A DNA stretch of 64,000 bases from Thermus sp. CCB_US3_UF1 (GTDB taxonomy: Bacteria > Deinococcota > Deinococci > Deinococcales > Thermaceae), in NCBI RefSeq assembly GCF_000236585.1, contig NC_017278.1, positions 62,001 through 126,000 of the forward strand. Reading direction: 5' to 3'. A model generated the notes under the pieces. That model worked only from the letters and a program-made list of their open reading frames with translations. It ran no database searches and was not told the origin of the DNA. A program made the position numbers and the translations under genes. Below, one piece after another: positions 34,458 to 41,675 of this stretch; within the stretch, counting starts at the first letter, position 1; every line of letters begins with the position of its first letter.

Positions 34458-35736
34458 GCCGCACCACCCGCTTGGCCTTGAAGGCCGTCCGTTCCAAGGT
34501 GCCGGGAGCCTCGAGGCGGACCTCCGGCGTGACCCCTAGGGCAGCCTTGAGGCTTTGCCGAAGGGCTTCCACCAGCCCCTCCCCTACCCCGGGGTGGGCC
34601 ATCTCCACCACCACCGTGACCCCCTGCACCAGACCGCCCGCCTCCCAAACCTCTATGCGGTACTCGCCGGCTAGCTCGGGAAAGCGGCGCACCACCTCCT
34701 CCACCTGACCGGGATAGAACTTGGCCCCCCGGTAGACCACCAGGTCGTCCACCCGGCCCAGGATCCCCCCCACGGCCCGGAGGTGGGTCCGGCCGCAGGG
34801 GCAAGGTTCCTTGGTAAGACGGGCCAGATCCCCGGTATAGTAGCGCACCAGGGGTGTAGCCTCCCGGGTGAGGTGGGTGAGGACCAGCACCCCTACCTCC
34901 CCTTCGGGGAGGGGTTCTTGGCTTTCCGGGTCCACCACCTCCACCAGGTAATGGTCTTCGGCGAAGTGGAGCCCGGCCTTGGCCTGACACTCCCCGGCAA
35001 AGGTGGGGCCCATCTCCGCCAGGCCATAAAAGTCATAGGCCTGGAGACTGAGGGCTTCCTCCAGGCGGCGGCGGGTGGAAGGATTCTCCGTCCCCGCCTC
35101 CCCCCCAAAGGCCCCAATCCGCAAGGGGCTCTCCAAGCCTCGAGCCCGAAGGGCCTCCCCAAGGTAGAGGCCGAAGGAGGGGGTGGCGGTGAGGGCCCGG
35201 GGCCGGAACCGCTCCATGAGTTCCAGATGGCGTTCCGTCTGGCCCGCACCCACGGGGAGAACGAATAGGCCCATGGCCCTGGCCGCGTAGTGGACGGCCA
35301 AGCCCGCCACCCAAAGGCCGTAGCTGAATCCGTTCAGGAGGATATCCCCTGGGCGCAGCCCATATCCATAGAGCACCCGGGCAGTTACCTGGGTGATGTT
35401 TTCCACATCCCCCTCGCTCCAGACCGTGCCCACGGGGAAGCCCGTGGTACCGCTGCTAGGGTGGTATTCCCGCCAGCTTTGCGCCTCCACCCCCGTGTAG
35501 CGGCCTAGGGGGGGATGGGCCTGCTGCTCCGCCCGAAGTTCGGCCTTGGTGACCAGGGGCAAGCGGCTCAGGTCTTCCAGGTGGCGCAACTCCAGGTTCA
35601 CGCCTGCCCACTTCTCGCGGAAAAAGGCGCTTGTCCGCCAGAGCCGCTCCACCTGCTGACGTAGGCGCTCCAACTGAAGACTTTCCAGCTGAGGACGGGG
35701 CAGGGTCTCCACCTCCGGTTCCCAAAAGGCCCGCAT
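34444..35736 (-). CDS. PaaK-family acyl/aryl-CoA ligase
   Basis: A 430-residue AMP-forming ligase with the length and motifs of phenylacetate-CoA ligase: SSGTTGFPVGTVW (P-loop), FYGLAEMGP, YYTGDLARLT, a PCPCGRTH stretch and GRVDDLVVYRGAKFYPGQVEE (C-terminal core). It activates a carboxylic acid to its CoA thioester using ATP. The exact acid cannot be read. It is the first gene of the liv-type operon behind a strong TTGACA/TATAGT promoter. An in-frame codon at 35802 would overlap that promoter, so the ATG at 35736, with AGGGGG upstream, is used. Confidence 0.85.
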   Translation of the reverse strand: MRAFWEPEVETLPRPQLESLQLERLRQQVERLWRTSAFFREKWAGVNLELRHLEDLSRLPLVTKAELRAEQQAHPPLGRYTGVEAQSWREYHPSSGTTGFPVGTVWSEGDVENITQVTARVLYGYGLRPGDILLNGFSYGLWVAGLAVHYAARAMGLFVLPVGAGQTERHLELMERFRPRALTATPSFGLYLGEALRARGLESPLRIGAFGGEAGTENPSTRRRLEEALSLQAYDFYGLAEMGPTFAGECQAKAGLHFAEDHYLVEVVDPESQEPLPEGEVGVLVLTHLTREATPLVRYYTGDLARLTKEPCPCGRTHLRAVGGILGRVDDLVVYRGAKFYPGQVEEVVRRFPELAGEYRIEVWEAGGLVQGVTVVVEMAHPGVGEGLVEALRQSLKAALGVTPEVRLEAPGTLERTAFKAKRVVRHAQA

Positions 35737-35757
35737 CGGTTTCCCCCTAAGCTTTGA

Positions 35758-35790
35758 GGCTACTATAGCCATTTGGACTATACCTGTCAA
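35758..35790 (-). promoter_or_regulatory. Sigma-70-type promoter of the first liv operon, with MerR-type operator
   Basis: The complement reads TTGACA (35785-35790), a 17-base spacer, then TATAGT (35762-35767). Superimposed are the palindrome GGCTACTATAGCC (35758-35770) and GGACTATACC (35775-35784). These related inverted motifs suggest binding by the divergent MerR-type regulator. Confidence 0.7.
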
Positions 35791-35824
35791 GAGCGCACAC
35801 AAATGTACAGCTTGTCCCCTTTAT

Positions 35825-35838
35825 GGTATAGTAGCCCC
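35825..35838 (+). promoter_or_regulatory. Leaderless promoter of the MerR gene, containing a third operator copy
   Basis: GGTATAGTAGCC (35825-35836) contains a -10 element TATAGT that ends 6 bases before the ATG at 35839. The mRNA would begin at or next to the start codon. The same sequence is the inverse of the GGCTACTATA motif at the divergent promoter, so autoregulation is likely. No clear -35 box is seen. Confidence 0.6.
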
Positions 35839-36378
35839 ATGGCCCAGTCCACCATCCCCTCCCTCTACACCCTGAGCGACCTAGCCCGGGAAAGCGGGGT
35901 GTCCCGCCGCATCCTGCAGCACTACGCCCACCTGGGCCTTCTGGAACCTGGGGCCCTCACCCAAGGAGGACGCAAGCTCTATACGGGCTTTGCCCTATAC
36001 CTCATCCAGGACATTCAGGACCTCAACCAGCTGGGCTTTACCCTGGAAGAAATCCGCAAAATCATGGCCCTGAAGAAGGTCATTTTCCACCCAGACGGCA
36101 CCTACCGGGAAGACTGGAGGCGGGAGGAGATCCCCCTCACCCAGGAGGAGCTTTGGGCCATGTGGGCGAAAACGGGGGAGGTGCTTTCCAGCATGGAGCG
36201 CCAGGAGCGGATGATCCGGCGCTTCCACCGCTTCTTAACCAAGCACTTCGCCCCCAAGGAGGTGCGGGATGGACTTCGGTCTGGACCGGGAGACGGAGGC
36301 GCTCAAGGAGCGGGTGCGGGCCTTCCTGGAGGAGGCGGTGATCCCCAGGGAGGGGGAGGCGGCCAGGAACCTGGATAG
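35839..36378 (+). CDS. MerR-family transcriptional regulator
   Basis: About 179 residues. The N-terminal winged helix, YTLSDLARESGVSRRILQHYAHLGLLEP, followed by GGRKLYTGFALYLIQDIQDLNQLGFTLEEI, is typical of MerR. It probably controls the divergent liv-ligase operon and its own downstream genes. The last 35 residues are Gly-rich and arise from the reading frame that overlaps the start of the acyl-CoA dehydrogenase gene by 110 bases. That tail looks like translated antisense-of-frame sequence, and the functional protein may effectively end near residue 143. No metal-binding cysteines are seen, so the effector is probably an acyl-CoA or organic ligand. Confidence 0.82.
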   Translation: MAQSTIPSLYTLSDLARESGVSRRILQHYAHLGLLEPGALTQGGRKLYTGFALYLIQDIQDLNQLGFTLEEIRKIMALKKVIFHPDGTYREDWRREEIPLTQEELWAMWAKTGEVLSSMERQERMIRRFHRFLTKHFAPKEVRDGLRSGPGDGGAQGAGAGLPGGGGDPQGGGGGQEPG

Positions 36379-37429
36379 CCTCGAGGCCATCGCCAAGGAG
36401 CTCCAGGGGGAGGCCAAAAGGCGGGGGCTCTTCCTGCCCCACATGCCCAAGGCCCTAGGGGGGCTTGGCCTCACCTGGACCCAGCTGGCCGTGGTCCTGG
36501 AGGAGGCAGGCCGGAGCCTTCTAGGCCCCAAGGCCCTGAACGCCTCGGCCCCCGACGAGGGGAACATGCACCTTCTGGAGAAGGTGGGAAGCGAAGCGCA
36601 GAAGCGGCGCTACCTCCACCCCCTCCTGGAGGGGGAGATCCGCAGCGCCTTCGCCATGACCGAGCCCATGGGGGCCGGGGCCGACCCTAGCCTCCTCAAG
36701 GCCACCGCCCGGCGCAAGGGGAGGGGGTTTGTCCTCGAGGGGCGGAAGTGGTTCATCACCGGGGCGGAGGGGGCGGCCTTTTTCATCGTCCTGGCCCGGG
36801 CCGAGGAAGGGCCCACCCTGTTCCTGGTGGACCGGGAAAACCCGGGGCTGAAGCTGGTCCGCACCATCCCCACCATGGACCACTGGTCCATCGGCGGGCA
36901 CGGGGAGCTGGTCCTGGAAGGGTGCGAGGTGGGGGAAGAGGCCGTCTTGGGGGAGGTGGGCCAGGGCTTCGCCTACGCCGAGCTCCGCCTGGACCCGGCC
37001 CGGCTCACCCACTGCATGCGCTGGCTGGGGGTGGGGGTGAGGGCCACGGAGCTGGCCCAGGCCTACGCCCTACAGCGCGACTCCTTCGGCAAGAAGCTGG
37101 CCGAGCACCAGGGGGTGCAGTTCATGATCGCCGACAGCCACATGGAGCTCCACGCCGCCCGGCTCATGGTCTGGCACGCCGCCTGGAAGCTGGACCGGGG
37201 GGAAAGGATCCGCCACGAGGCCTCCATGGCCAAGGTCTTCGTGGCCGAGGCCGTGGGGCGGGCCGTGGACCGGGCGGTGCAGATCACGGGGGGCCTGGGG
37301 ATCAGCGAGGACATCCCCCTCTCCATCTTCTACCGGGAGGTACGGCCCTTCCGCATCTACGATGGGCCTAGCGAGGTCCACCGGGCCTCCATCGGCAAGC
37401 GGGCCCTCTACAAGGGTTTGCGGCCATGA
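36269..37429 (+). CDS. Acyl-CoA dehydrogenase, ACAD10/11-like
   Basis: A 386-residue flavin-dependent acyl-CoA dehydrogenase. FAMTEPMGAGADPS is the flavin/substrate loop, WFITGAEGAAFFIVLA follows, and RDSFGKKLAEHQGVQFMIADS lies in the helical domain. The C-terminal FRIYDGPSEVHRASIGKRAL is a close match to the ACAD10/11 type. AAGGAGG precedes the ATG. It overlaps the next gene, an APH-family kinase, by 4 bases. That pairing is the hallmark of ACAD10/11 and LvaAC-type 4-hydroxyacyl-CoA catabolism, in which the kinase phosphorylates the hydroxyl and this enzyme eliminates it. I infer that role here. Confidence 0.9.
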   Translation: MDFGLDRETEALKERVRAFLEEAVIPREGEAARNLDSLEAIAKELQGEAKRRGLFLPHMPKALGGLGLTWTQLAVVLEEAGRSLLGPKALNASAPDEGNMHLLEKVGSEAQKRRYLHPLLEGEIRSAFAMTEPMGAGADPSLLKATARRKGRGFVLEGRKWFITGAEGAAFFIVLARAEEGPTLFLVDRENPGLKLVRTIPTMDHWSIGGHGELVLEGCEVGEEAVLGEVGQGFAYAELRLDPARLTHCMRWLGVGVRATELAQAYALQRDSFGKKLAEHQGVQFMIADSHMELHAARLMVWHAAWKLDRGERIRHEASMAKVFVAEAVGRAVDRAVQITGGLGISEDIPLSIFYREVRPFRIYDGPSEVHRASIGKRALYKGLRP

Positions 37430-38406
37430 GGGAAGCCCTGGAAGCGGCCTTTCGGGAACTCTTTGGCCCTGGGGAGCTGGTGGCCCTCAGGCGGATCCCC
37501 GGCGGGGCCTCCAAGGAGGCCTGGGCCCTGGACTACCGCGCGGGAGGGCGGGTCTATCCCCTCTTCCTCCGCCGGGCGGGGGGCGGGGTGATCCAACGGC
37601 GCACCCTGGCCCTGGCCACAGAGTTCCGCCTCCTGGAACTAGCCCACGCCCACGGGGTCAAGGTGGCCCGCCCCCTCTGGTACTTCCCCGACCTCGAGGG
37701 TCGCGAGGCCTTCCTCATGGAAAGGCTAGAGGGGGAGTCCATCGGCACCCGGGTGGTCCGCCGCCCGGAGTACCAGCGGGCGCGGGAAACCCTCCCCAGG
37801 GCCATGGCCGAGGAGCTGGCCCGTATCCACCGGATCCCCCTAGAAGAACTGCCCCCCCTCCCCGGCCCCGGGGGGAAGCCCGCCCACCTCTGGATCCTGG
37901 AGGAGCTCTACGGAGACCTGGACGCCCTGGGGGAGGCCCACCCCGCCCTGGAATGGGGCCTCCGCTGGCTCCAGAACCACCCCCCAAGGCCCCTTCCCCC
38001 CGTCCTGGTCCACGGGGACTTCCGGGTGGGCAACCTCATGGTGGACGGGGAGGGGCTGGTGGCCGTCCTGGACTGGGAGTTCGCCCACCTGGGGGACCCC
38101 CGGGAGGACCTGGCCTGGCCCCTGGTGCGGGCCTGGCGCTTCGGGGAGGACCAGAGGCGGCTAGGGGGCCTGGGGGAGGTGGGGCCCTTCCTGGAGCGGT
38201 ACAACGCCCTCACCGGCGGGGAGATCGCCGAGGAGGAGCTCTTCTGGTGGGAGGTTCTGGGCAACGTGCGCTGGGGCCTGGGGGCGCTGAACCAGGCCCG
38301 GCGGCACCTCAAGGGGGAGGAGAGGAGCGTGGAGCTGGCCGTCCTGGGCCGGCTGGCGGCGGAGATGGAGTACGAGGTCCTCTACCTTTTGGAGAAACAT
38401 GGATAG
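37426..38406 (+). CDS. APH-family kinase (LvaA/ACAD10-type phosphotransferase)
   Basis: A 326-residue protein kinase-like phosphotransferase. The catalytic loop is VLVHGDFRVGNLMV (HGDxxxxN) and the metal-binding motif is VLDWEFAHLGDPREDLAW. The N-lobe carries PGGASKEAWALD. It lacks features of antibiotic-resistance APHs. In the levulinate pathway LvaA phosphorylates 4-hydroxyvaleryl-CoA with a small partner protein (LvaB), whose DUF6285-like homologue is encoded next here. It overlaps its neighbours at both ends, so the three proteins are probably made in step. Confidence 0.85.
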   Translation: MREALEAAFRELFGPGELVALRRIPGGASKEAWALDYRAGGRVYPLFLRRAGGGVIQRRTLALATEFRLLELAHAHGVKVARPLWYFPDLEGREAFLMERLEGESIGTRVVRRPEYQRARETLPRAMAEELARIHRIPLEELPPLPGPGGKPAHLWILEELYGDLDALGEAHPALEWGLRWLQNHPPRPLPPVLVHGDFRVGNLMVDGEGLVAVLDWEFAHLGDPREDLAWPLVRAWRFGEDQRRLGGLGEVGPFLERYNALTGGEIAEEELFWWEVLGNVRWGLGALNQARRHLKGEERSVELAVLGRLAAEMEYEVLYLLEKHG

Positions 38407-38749
38407 GCCCAACCTGGACGAGCTTCTGGAGGCGGTGGCGGAGTTTTTGAAGGGGGAGGTTCTCCCCACCCTCGAGGACCCCAGGCTCCACTTCCAGGCC
38501 CTGGTGGCCCTCAACGCCCTGGGGATCGCCCGCCGGGAGGTGGCCCTGGGGAAGGCCCTGGAGGCGGAGGACCTCGGGGAGCTGGGGCGGCTTCTGGGCC
38601 GGGAAGGGGATCGGGAAGGGCTTCTTAGGGAGCTTGCCCAAAGGATCCGGCAGGGGGAGGCCCCCGAGGGGACCTTTTCCTTCCTGAAAGCCCACGTGGC
38701 CCGGAAGCTCCGGATCGCCAGCCCCAAGCACCTGGAGCGCTACCCGTGA
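38399..38749 (+). CDS. DUF6285 protein, kinase partner (LvaB-like)
   Basis: A 116-residue helical protein that starts with NLDELLEAVAEFLKGEVLP, then has LHFQALVALNALGIARREVALGK and a C-terminal FSFLKAHVARKLRIASPKHL. This matches DUF6285, a family usually encoded directly after APH-like kinases. The levulinate LvaB protein is the characterised example I know of, and it is needed for LvaA activity; the identity with DUF6285 is from memory. It overlaps the kinase gene by 8 bases. Confidence 0.75.
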   Translation: MDRPNLDELLEAVAEFLKGEVLPTLEDPRLHFQALVALNALGIARREVALGKALEAEDLGELGRLLGREGDREGLLRELAQRIRQGEAPEGTFSFLKAHVARKLRIASPKHLERYP

Positions 38750-39393
38750 GGCGCAGGCTCCTCCTCCTGCGGCACGGGGAGGTGGACTACTTCCCTGGGG
38801 GGCGGCCCATACCCCCGGAAGGGGCCGGCCTCACCCCCAGGGGCCGGGCCCAGGCCGAGGCCGTGGGCCAGCTCCTTAGGGAGGTGCCCTTGGACCTGGC
38901 GGTGCACACCGGCCTGCCCCGCACGGAGGAGACCCTGCGGATCGTCCTGGGGGGGCGGGAGGTGCCCGTGGAGGCCTGGCCCGAGTTCCAGGAGATCCGC
39001 CCCGGCCGGCTCAGGGACCTCCCCGACCCCGAACGGGCCTTCCGGGAGGCCTTCCACCCCCAGGACCTCTCCGAGCGCTTCCTGGGCGGGGAGGGCTACG
39101 GGGAGTTCCTGGACCGGGTCCTGCCCGCCTACGGGCGGCTTTTGGCCCGGCCCTGGGACACCCTCCTCCTGGTGGCCCACGGCGGGGTGATCCGGGCCCT
39201 CCTCTCCTATGCCCTCACGGGCCAGCGGGGGTTCTTGCCCCTCGAGGTCCACCCCTGCGGCCTTTCCGTCCTGGACCTGGGGGACAGGCCCCTCCTGCGC
39301 CTGCACAACCTCACCCCCTACGAGCTCCTGCCCCAGACCCGCCTCTCCACCATGGAGGCCCTCTGGCGGGCTTACCTGGGGGAGGGGGGCTAG
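38746..39393 (+). CDS. Histidine phosphatase family protein
   Basis: A 215-residue phosphoglycerate-mutase-like phosphatase with LLLLRHGEVDYFPGG (the phospho-accepting RHG) and a second His in LLVAHGGVIRAL. A GTG at 38746 overlaps the DUF6285 stop. Its place at the end of a kinase/dehydrogenase operon suggests it removes phosphate from a phospho-acyl intermediate or side product; this is inference. It converges with a TAXI receptor gene with a 4-base overlap of the ends. Confidence 0.82.
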   Translation: MRRRLLLLRHGEVDYFPGGRPIPPEGAGLTPRGRAQAEAVGQLLREVPLDLAVHTGLPRTEETLRIVLGGREVPVEAWPEFQEIRPGRLRDLPDPERAFREAFHPQDLSERFLGGEGYGEFLDRVLPAYGRLLARPWDTLLLVAHGGVIRALLSYALTGQRGFLPLEVHPCGLSVLDLGDRPLLRLHNLTPYELLPQTRLSTMEALWRAYLGEGG

Positions 39394-40373
39394 CGCCAGA
39401 CCCCCCTTTCGCGGAAGTAGCGCACCGCCCCCTCGTGGTAGGGGATCCGGCCGCCGCGGGAGCGGACGGCGTTCTCCAGGGTGGTGTCCCGGGCCGGGGC
39501 CACGGCGGCGTGGAGGGTGGGAAGGTTTTCAAACACGGTCTTCACCATGGTGTAGGCCACCTCCTCGGGCAGGCTGGCAGGGCACACAAAGACGTTCCAG
39601 AAGGTGAGGGTAGGGGTATCGTACCGGGTGTTGTACACCCCCTTGGGGACCACCCCGGTGTCCACCACCCCGGGGAAGCGGCGCTGGAGCATCTGCACCG
39701 CGGTGCTCTGGGGTACCAGGGGAACGAGGAAAAGGCGCTTCCCCCTACGGGCGAGACTCCCGGAAAGCTCCAGGATGCTCCCCGTAGGGAGGCCTCCGGA
39801 CCAGAAAAAGGCGTCCAGGGTGCCCTCCGCCAGCATCTGGGCACTTTCGGCTACCCGGGTCCGCTCCCACTTGGCGAAGTGGGTCCGGGGGTCAAACCCC
39901 GGAAGGGCGGCCGACATGAGGATTCGGGCCTCGTACTCGATGATCCCTCCCGCCACCTCCGTGGAAACCCGCTTCCCCTTCAGGTCCTGGAGGACGCGGA
40001 TCCCGCTGTCCTCGGTGGTGACCACGTGGAAATAGTTGGGGTACATGGTGAAGAGGATTCGCACCGGGGCGGGCTTGCCCTGGAAGCGCTCCTCGCCCTG
40101 GTAGGCCAAAAGGGCGGCGTCGGGCAGGGCGGTCCCACAGTAGTACACCCCCCGGGCAGGGTCGGTGCGGTCGCGCAGGAGCATGAGGTTCTCCATGGAA
40201 CCACCCGACTGCATGGCCTGGGCCTGTACGGCCCCGCCCTTGTTGAGGAGCTCGGCCACGGCGGTGCCGTAGTAGAAGTACACGCCCCCCACGCCTCCAG
40301 TACCGATGAGCACCTGGGGCTTCTGGGCCAAGGCTAGGCCGAGGAACAGCCACAACCAGACCGTCCGGCGCAT
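39390..40373 (-). CDS. TAXI-type TRAP solute receptor (minus strand)
   Basis: About 327 residues. The signal peptide MRRTVWLWLFLGLALAQ is followed by VLIGTGGVGGVYFYYGTAVAELLNKGG, the TAXI-family binding lobe, then a region with LKGKRVSTEVAGGI. It would capture an organic acid in the periplasm for a TRAP permease. GGAGGACAAGC precedes the chosen ATG at 40373; an earlier codon at 40424 lacks a signal peptide. It has no permease gene of its own, so it may share the fused permease encoded at 41676. Confidence 0.87.
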   Translation of the reverse strand: MRRTVWLWLFLGLALAQKPQVLIGTGGVGGVYFYYGTAVAELLNKGGAVQAQAMQSGGSMENLMLLRDRTDPARGVYYCGTALPDAALLAYQGEERFQGKPAPVRILFTMYPNYFHVVTTEDSGIRVLQDLKGKRVSTEVAGGIIEYEARILMSAALPGFDPRTHFAKWERTRVAESAQMLAEGTLDAFFWSGGLPTGSILELSGSLARRGKRLFLVPLVPQSTAVQMLQRRFPGVVDTGVVPKGVYNTRYDTPTLTFWNVFVCPASLPEEVAYTMVKTVFENLPTLHAAVAPARDTTLENAVRSRGGRIPYHEGAVRYFRERGVWR

Positions 40374-40452
40374 GCTTGTCCTCCGGTTGGAGCCAAGCTT
40401 ACCGCAAGCCCAGGACCCGGGCAAGGGGTCCTTGCGGCAAACCTATCCGGGT

Positions 40453-40507
40453 GTTGACGGCAGCGGGGAGGAGGGGCTAACATGGGGCTAACCGAACGGT
40501 CGGTTAG
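40453..40507 (+). promoter_or_regulatory. Promoter with TetR-type palindromic operator (TRAP operon)
   Basis: TTGACG (40453-40458), an 18-base gap and TAACAT form the promoter. CTAACCGAACGGTCGGTTAG (40488-40507) is a near-perfect inverted repeat centred near the predicted start of transcription. It overlaps the AGGAGG ribosome site of the next gene. It matches the operator in front of the TetR gene. Confidence 0.75.
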
Positions 40508-40516
40508 GAGGTCCCT

Positions 40517-41668
40517 ATGGTCCGTTGGGGAGTCGGGTTCCTGGCCCTTTTGGCCCTAGGCGCCTGGGCCCAGGAGGGGTTCCGCTGGCCCAGGCAGATC
40601 CTCTTCGCTTCCACAGAGGTGGGTACCGCCGGTTATTCCCTGCTGGTGGCCTGGTCGGCGGAGTTCACGGCGGCCACCGGGGTGCAGCTGCGCGTATCCC
40701 CCGGAGCCACCCCCACCCTCACCGGGTGGTTGCTGGACGGGCGGGTGGAGTTCGCCTCTGCCCCCTTGACCGTATTGGTGGAGGCCTTGGACGGGGAGGC
40801 GGGTTACCGCCCAGGGCCCTTGCGCGTGGTCTACCCCGCCATCCTGACGCCCTGGGGCCTCATGACCCGGGGGGATAGCCCCTACCGCCGCATCCAGGAC
40901 ATCGGGCCCGGGGTCAGGCTCGCCTGGCCCCCCTTCTCCTATTTCCACCGCATCCTGGACGGCCTCCTGGCCTGCCGCGGCCTCACCCGGGAACAGGCTC
41001 GGCTCGTACCCGTGGCCAACTACAGCGCCAACTCCCGGGTGATCGCCGAGGGGGGGGCCGATATCGCCTTCACCTCCCCTGTTTCCGACGTGAACCTCGA
41101 GGTGGAGGGCAACCCCCGGGGCATCCGCTGGCTTCCCGTACCCACAGCCCAGGAGGACCGCCTCTGCCTGCAGCGCTGGCAGCGGGCTTACCCCCTCCTG
41201 GCCCTGGTGCGCCCCGCGGATGTAGGGGCACAATCCGCCCGTGGGGTACGGATGTTTGTCATCCCCAGCGTGTACTATAGCCGGGCCGACGTGAGCGAGG
41301 ATTTGGTCTACCACCTGGTGAAGTGGCTGGACGAGAACCACACCCTCTACCGGGACAAGCACGCCATGGCCCGTTTCCAGACCTTAGACAGTCTCCGTTT
41401 CCTGGTGGAGAGCATGGGCGTACCCCTTCACCCCGGAACCGTCCGGTATCTAAAGGAAAAAGGGCTTTGGACGGCGGAAATGGAGCGCAAACAGGGAGCA
41501 GCGGTCCGGCTCGTGGACCAGTACGCGACCCTGTACGAGCGGGCGGCCAGCCTGGCCAAGTCCCGGCGCATCCCCACCGACCCCGCCAACGAAGCCTGGC
41601 AGCGCTTCTGGCGGGAGTTCTTGGCGCAGAACAAGGTTCCCCGCTTCTCCGAAGCCTGGAGGCCTTGA
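40517..41668 (+). CDS. TAXI-type TRAP solute receptor (plus strand)
   Basis: A 383-residue receptor with signal peptide GVGFLALLALGAWAQ and a TAXI-like fold: ILFASTEVGTAGYSLLVAWSAEF and AFTSPVSDVNLEVEG lobe segments. It is followed 8 bases later by a fused permease, so together they form a TAXI TRAP transporter. It shares only general architecture with the divergent receptor at 39390, so the two probably bind different ligands. Regulation is expected by the TetR operator upstream. Confidence 0.88.
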   Translation: MVRWGVGFLALLALGAWAQEGFRWPRQILFASTEVGTAGYSLLVAWSAEFTAATGVQLRVSPGATPTLTGWLLDGRVEFASAPLTVLVEALDGEAGYRPGPLRVVYPAILTPWGLMTRGDSPYRRIQDIGPGVRLAWPPFSYFHRILDGLLACRGLTREQARLVPVANYSANSRVIAEGGADIAFTSPVSDVNLEVEGNPRGIRWLPVPTAQEDRLCLQRWQRAYPLLALVRPADVGAQSARGVRMFVIPSVYYSRADVSEDLVYHLVKWLDENHTLYRDKHAMARFQTLDSLRFLVESMGVPLHPGTVRYLKEKGLWTAEMERKQGAAVRLVDQYATLYERAASLAKSRRIPTDPANEAWQRFWREFLAQNKVPRFSEAWRP

Positions 41669-41675
41669 GCCGGCC

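Noticed and set aside
37426-38406. Aminoglycoside resistance kinase
   Set aside because: It is coupled to an ACAD10/11-like dehydrogenase and a DUF6285 protein, which points to acyl-CoA metabolism.
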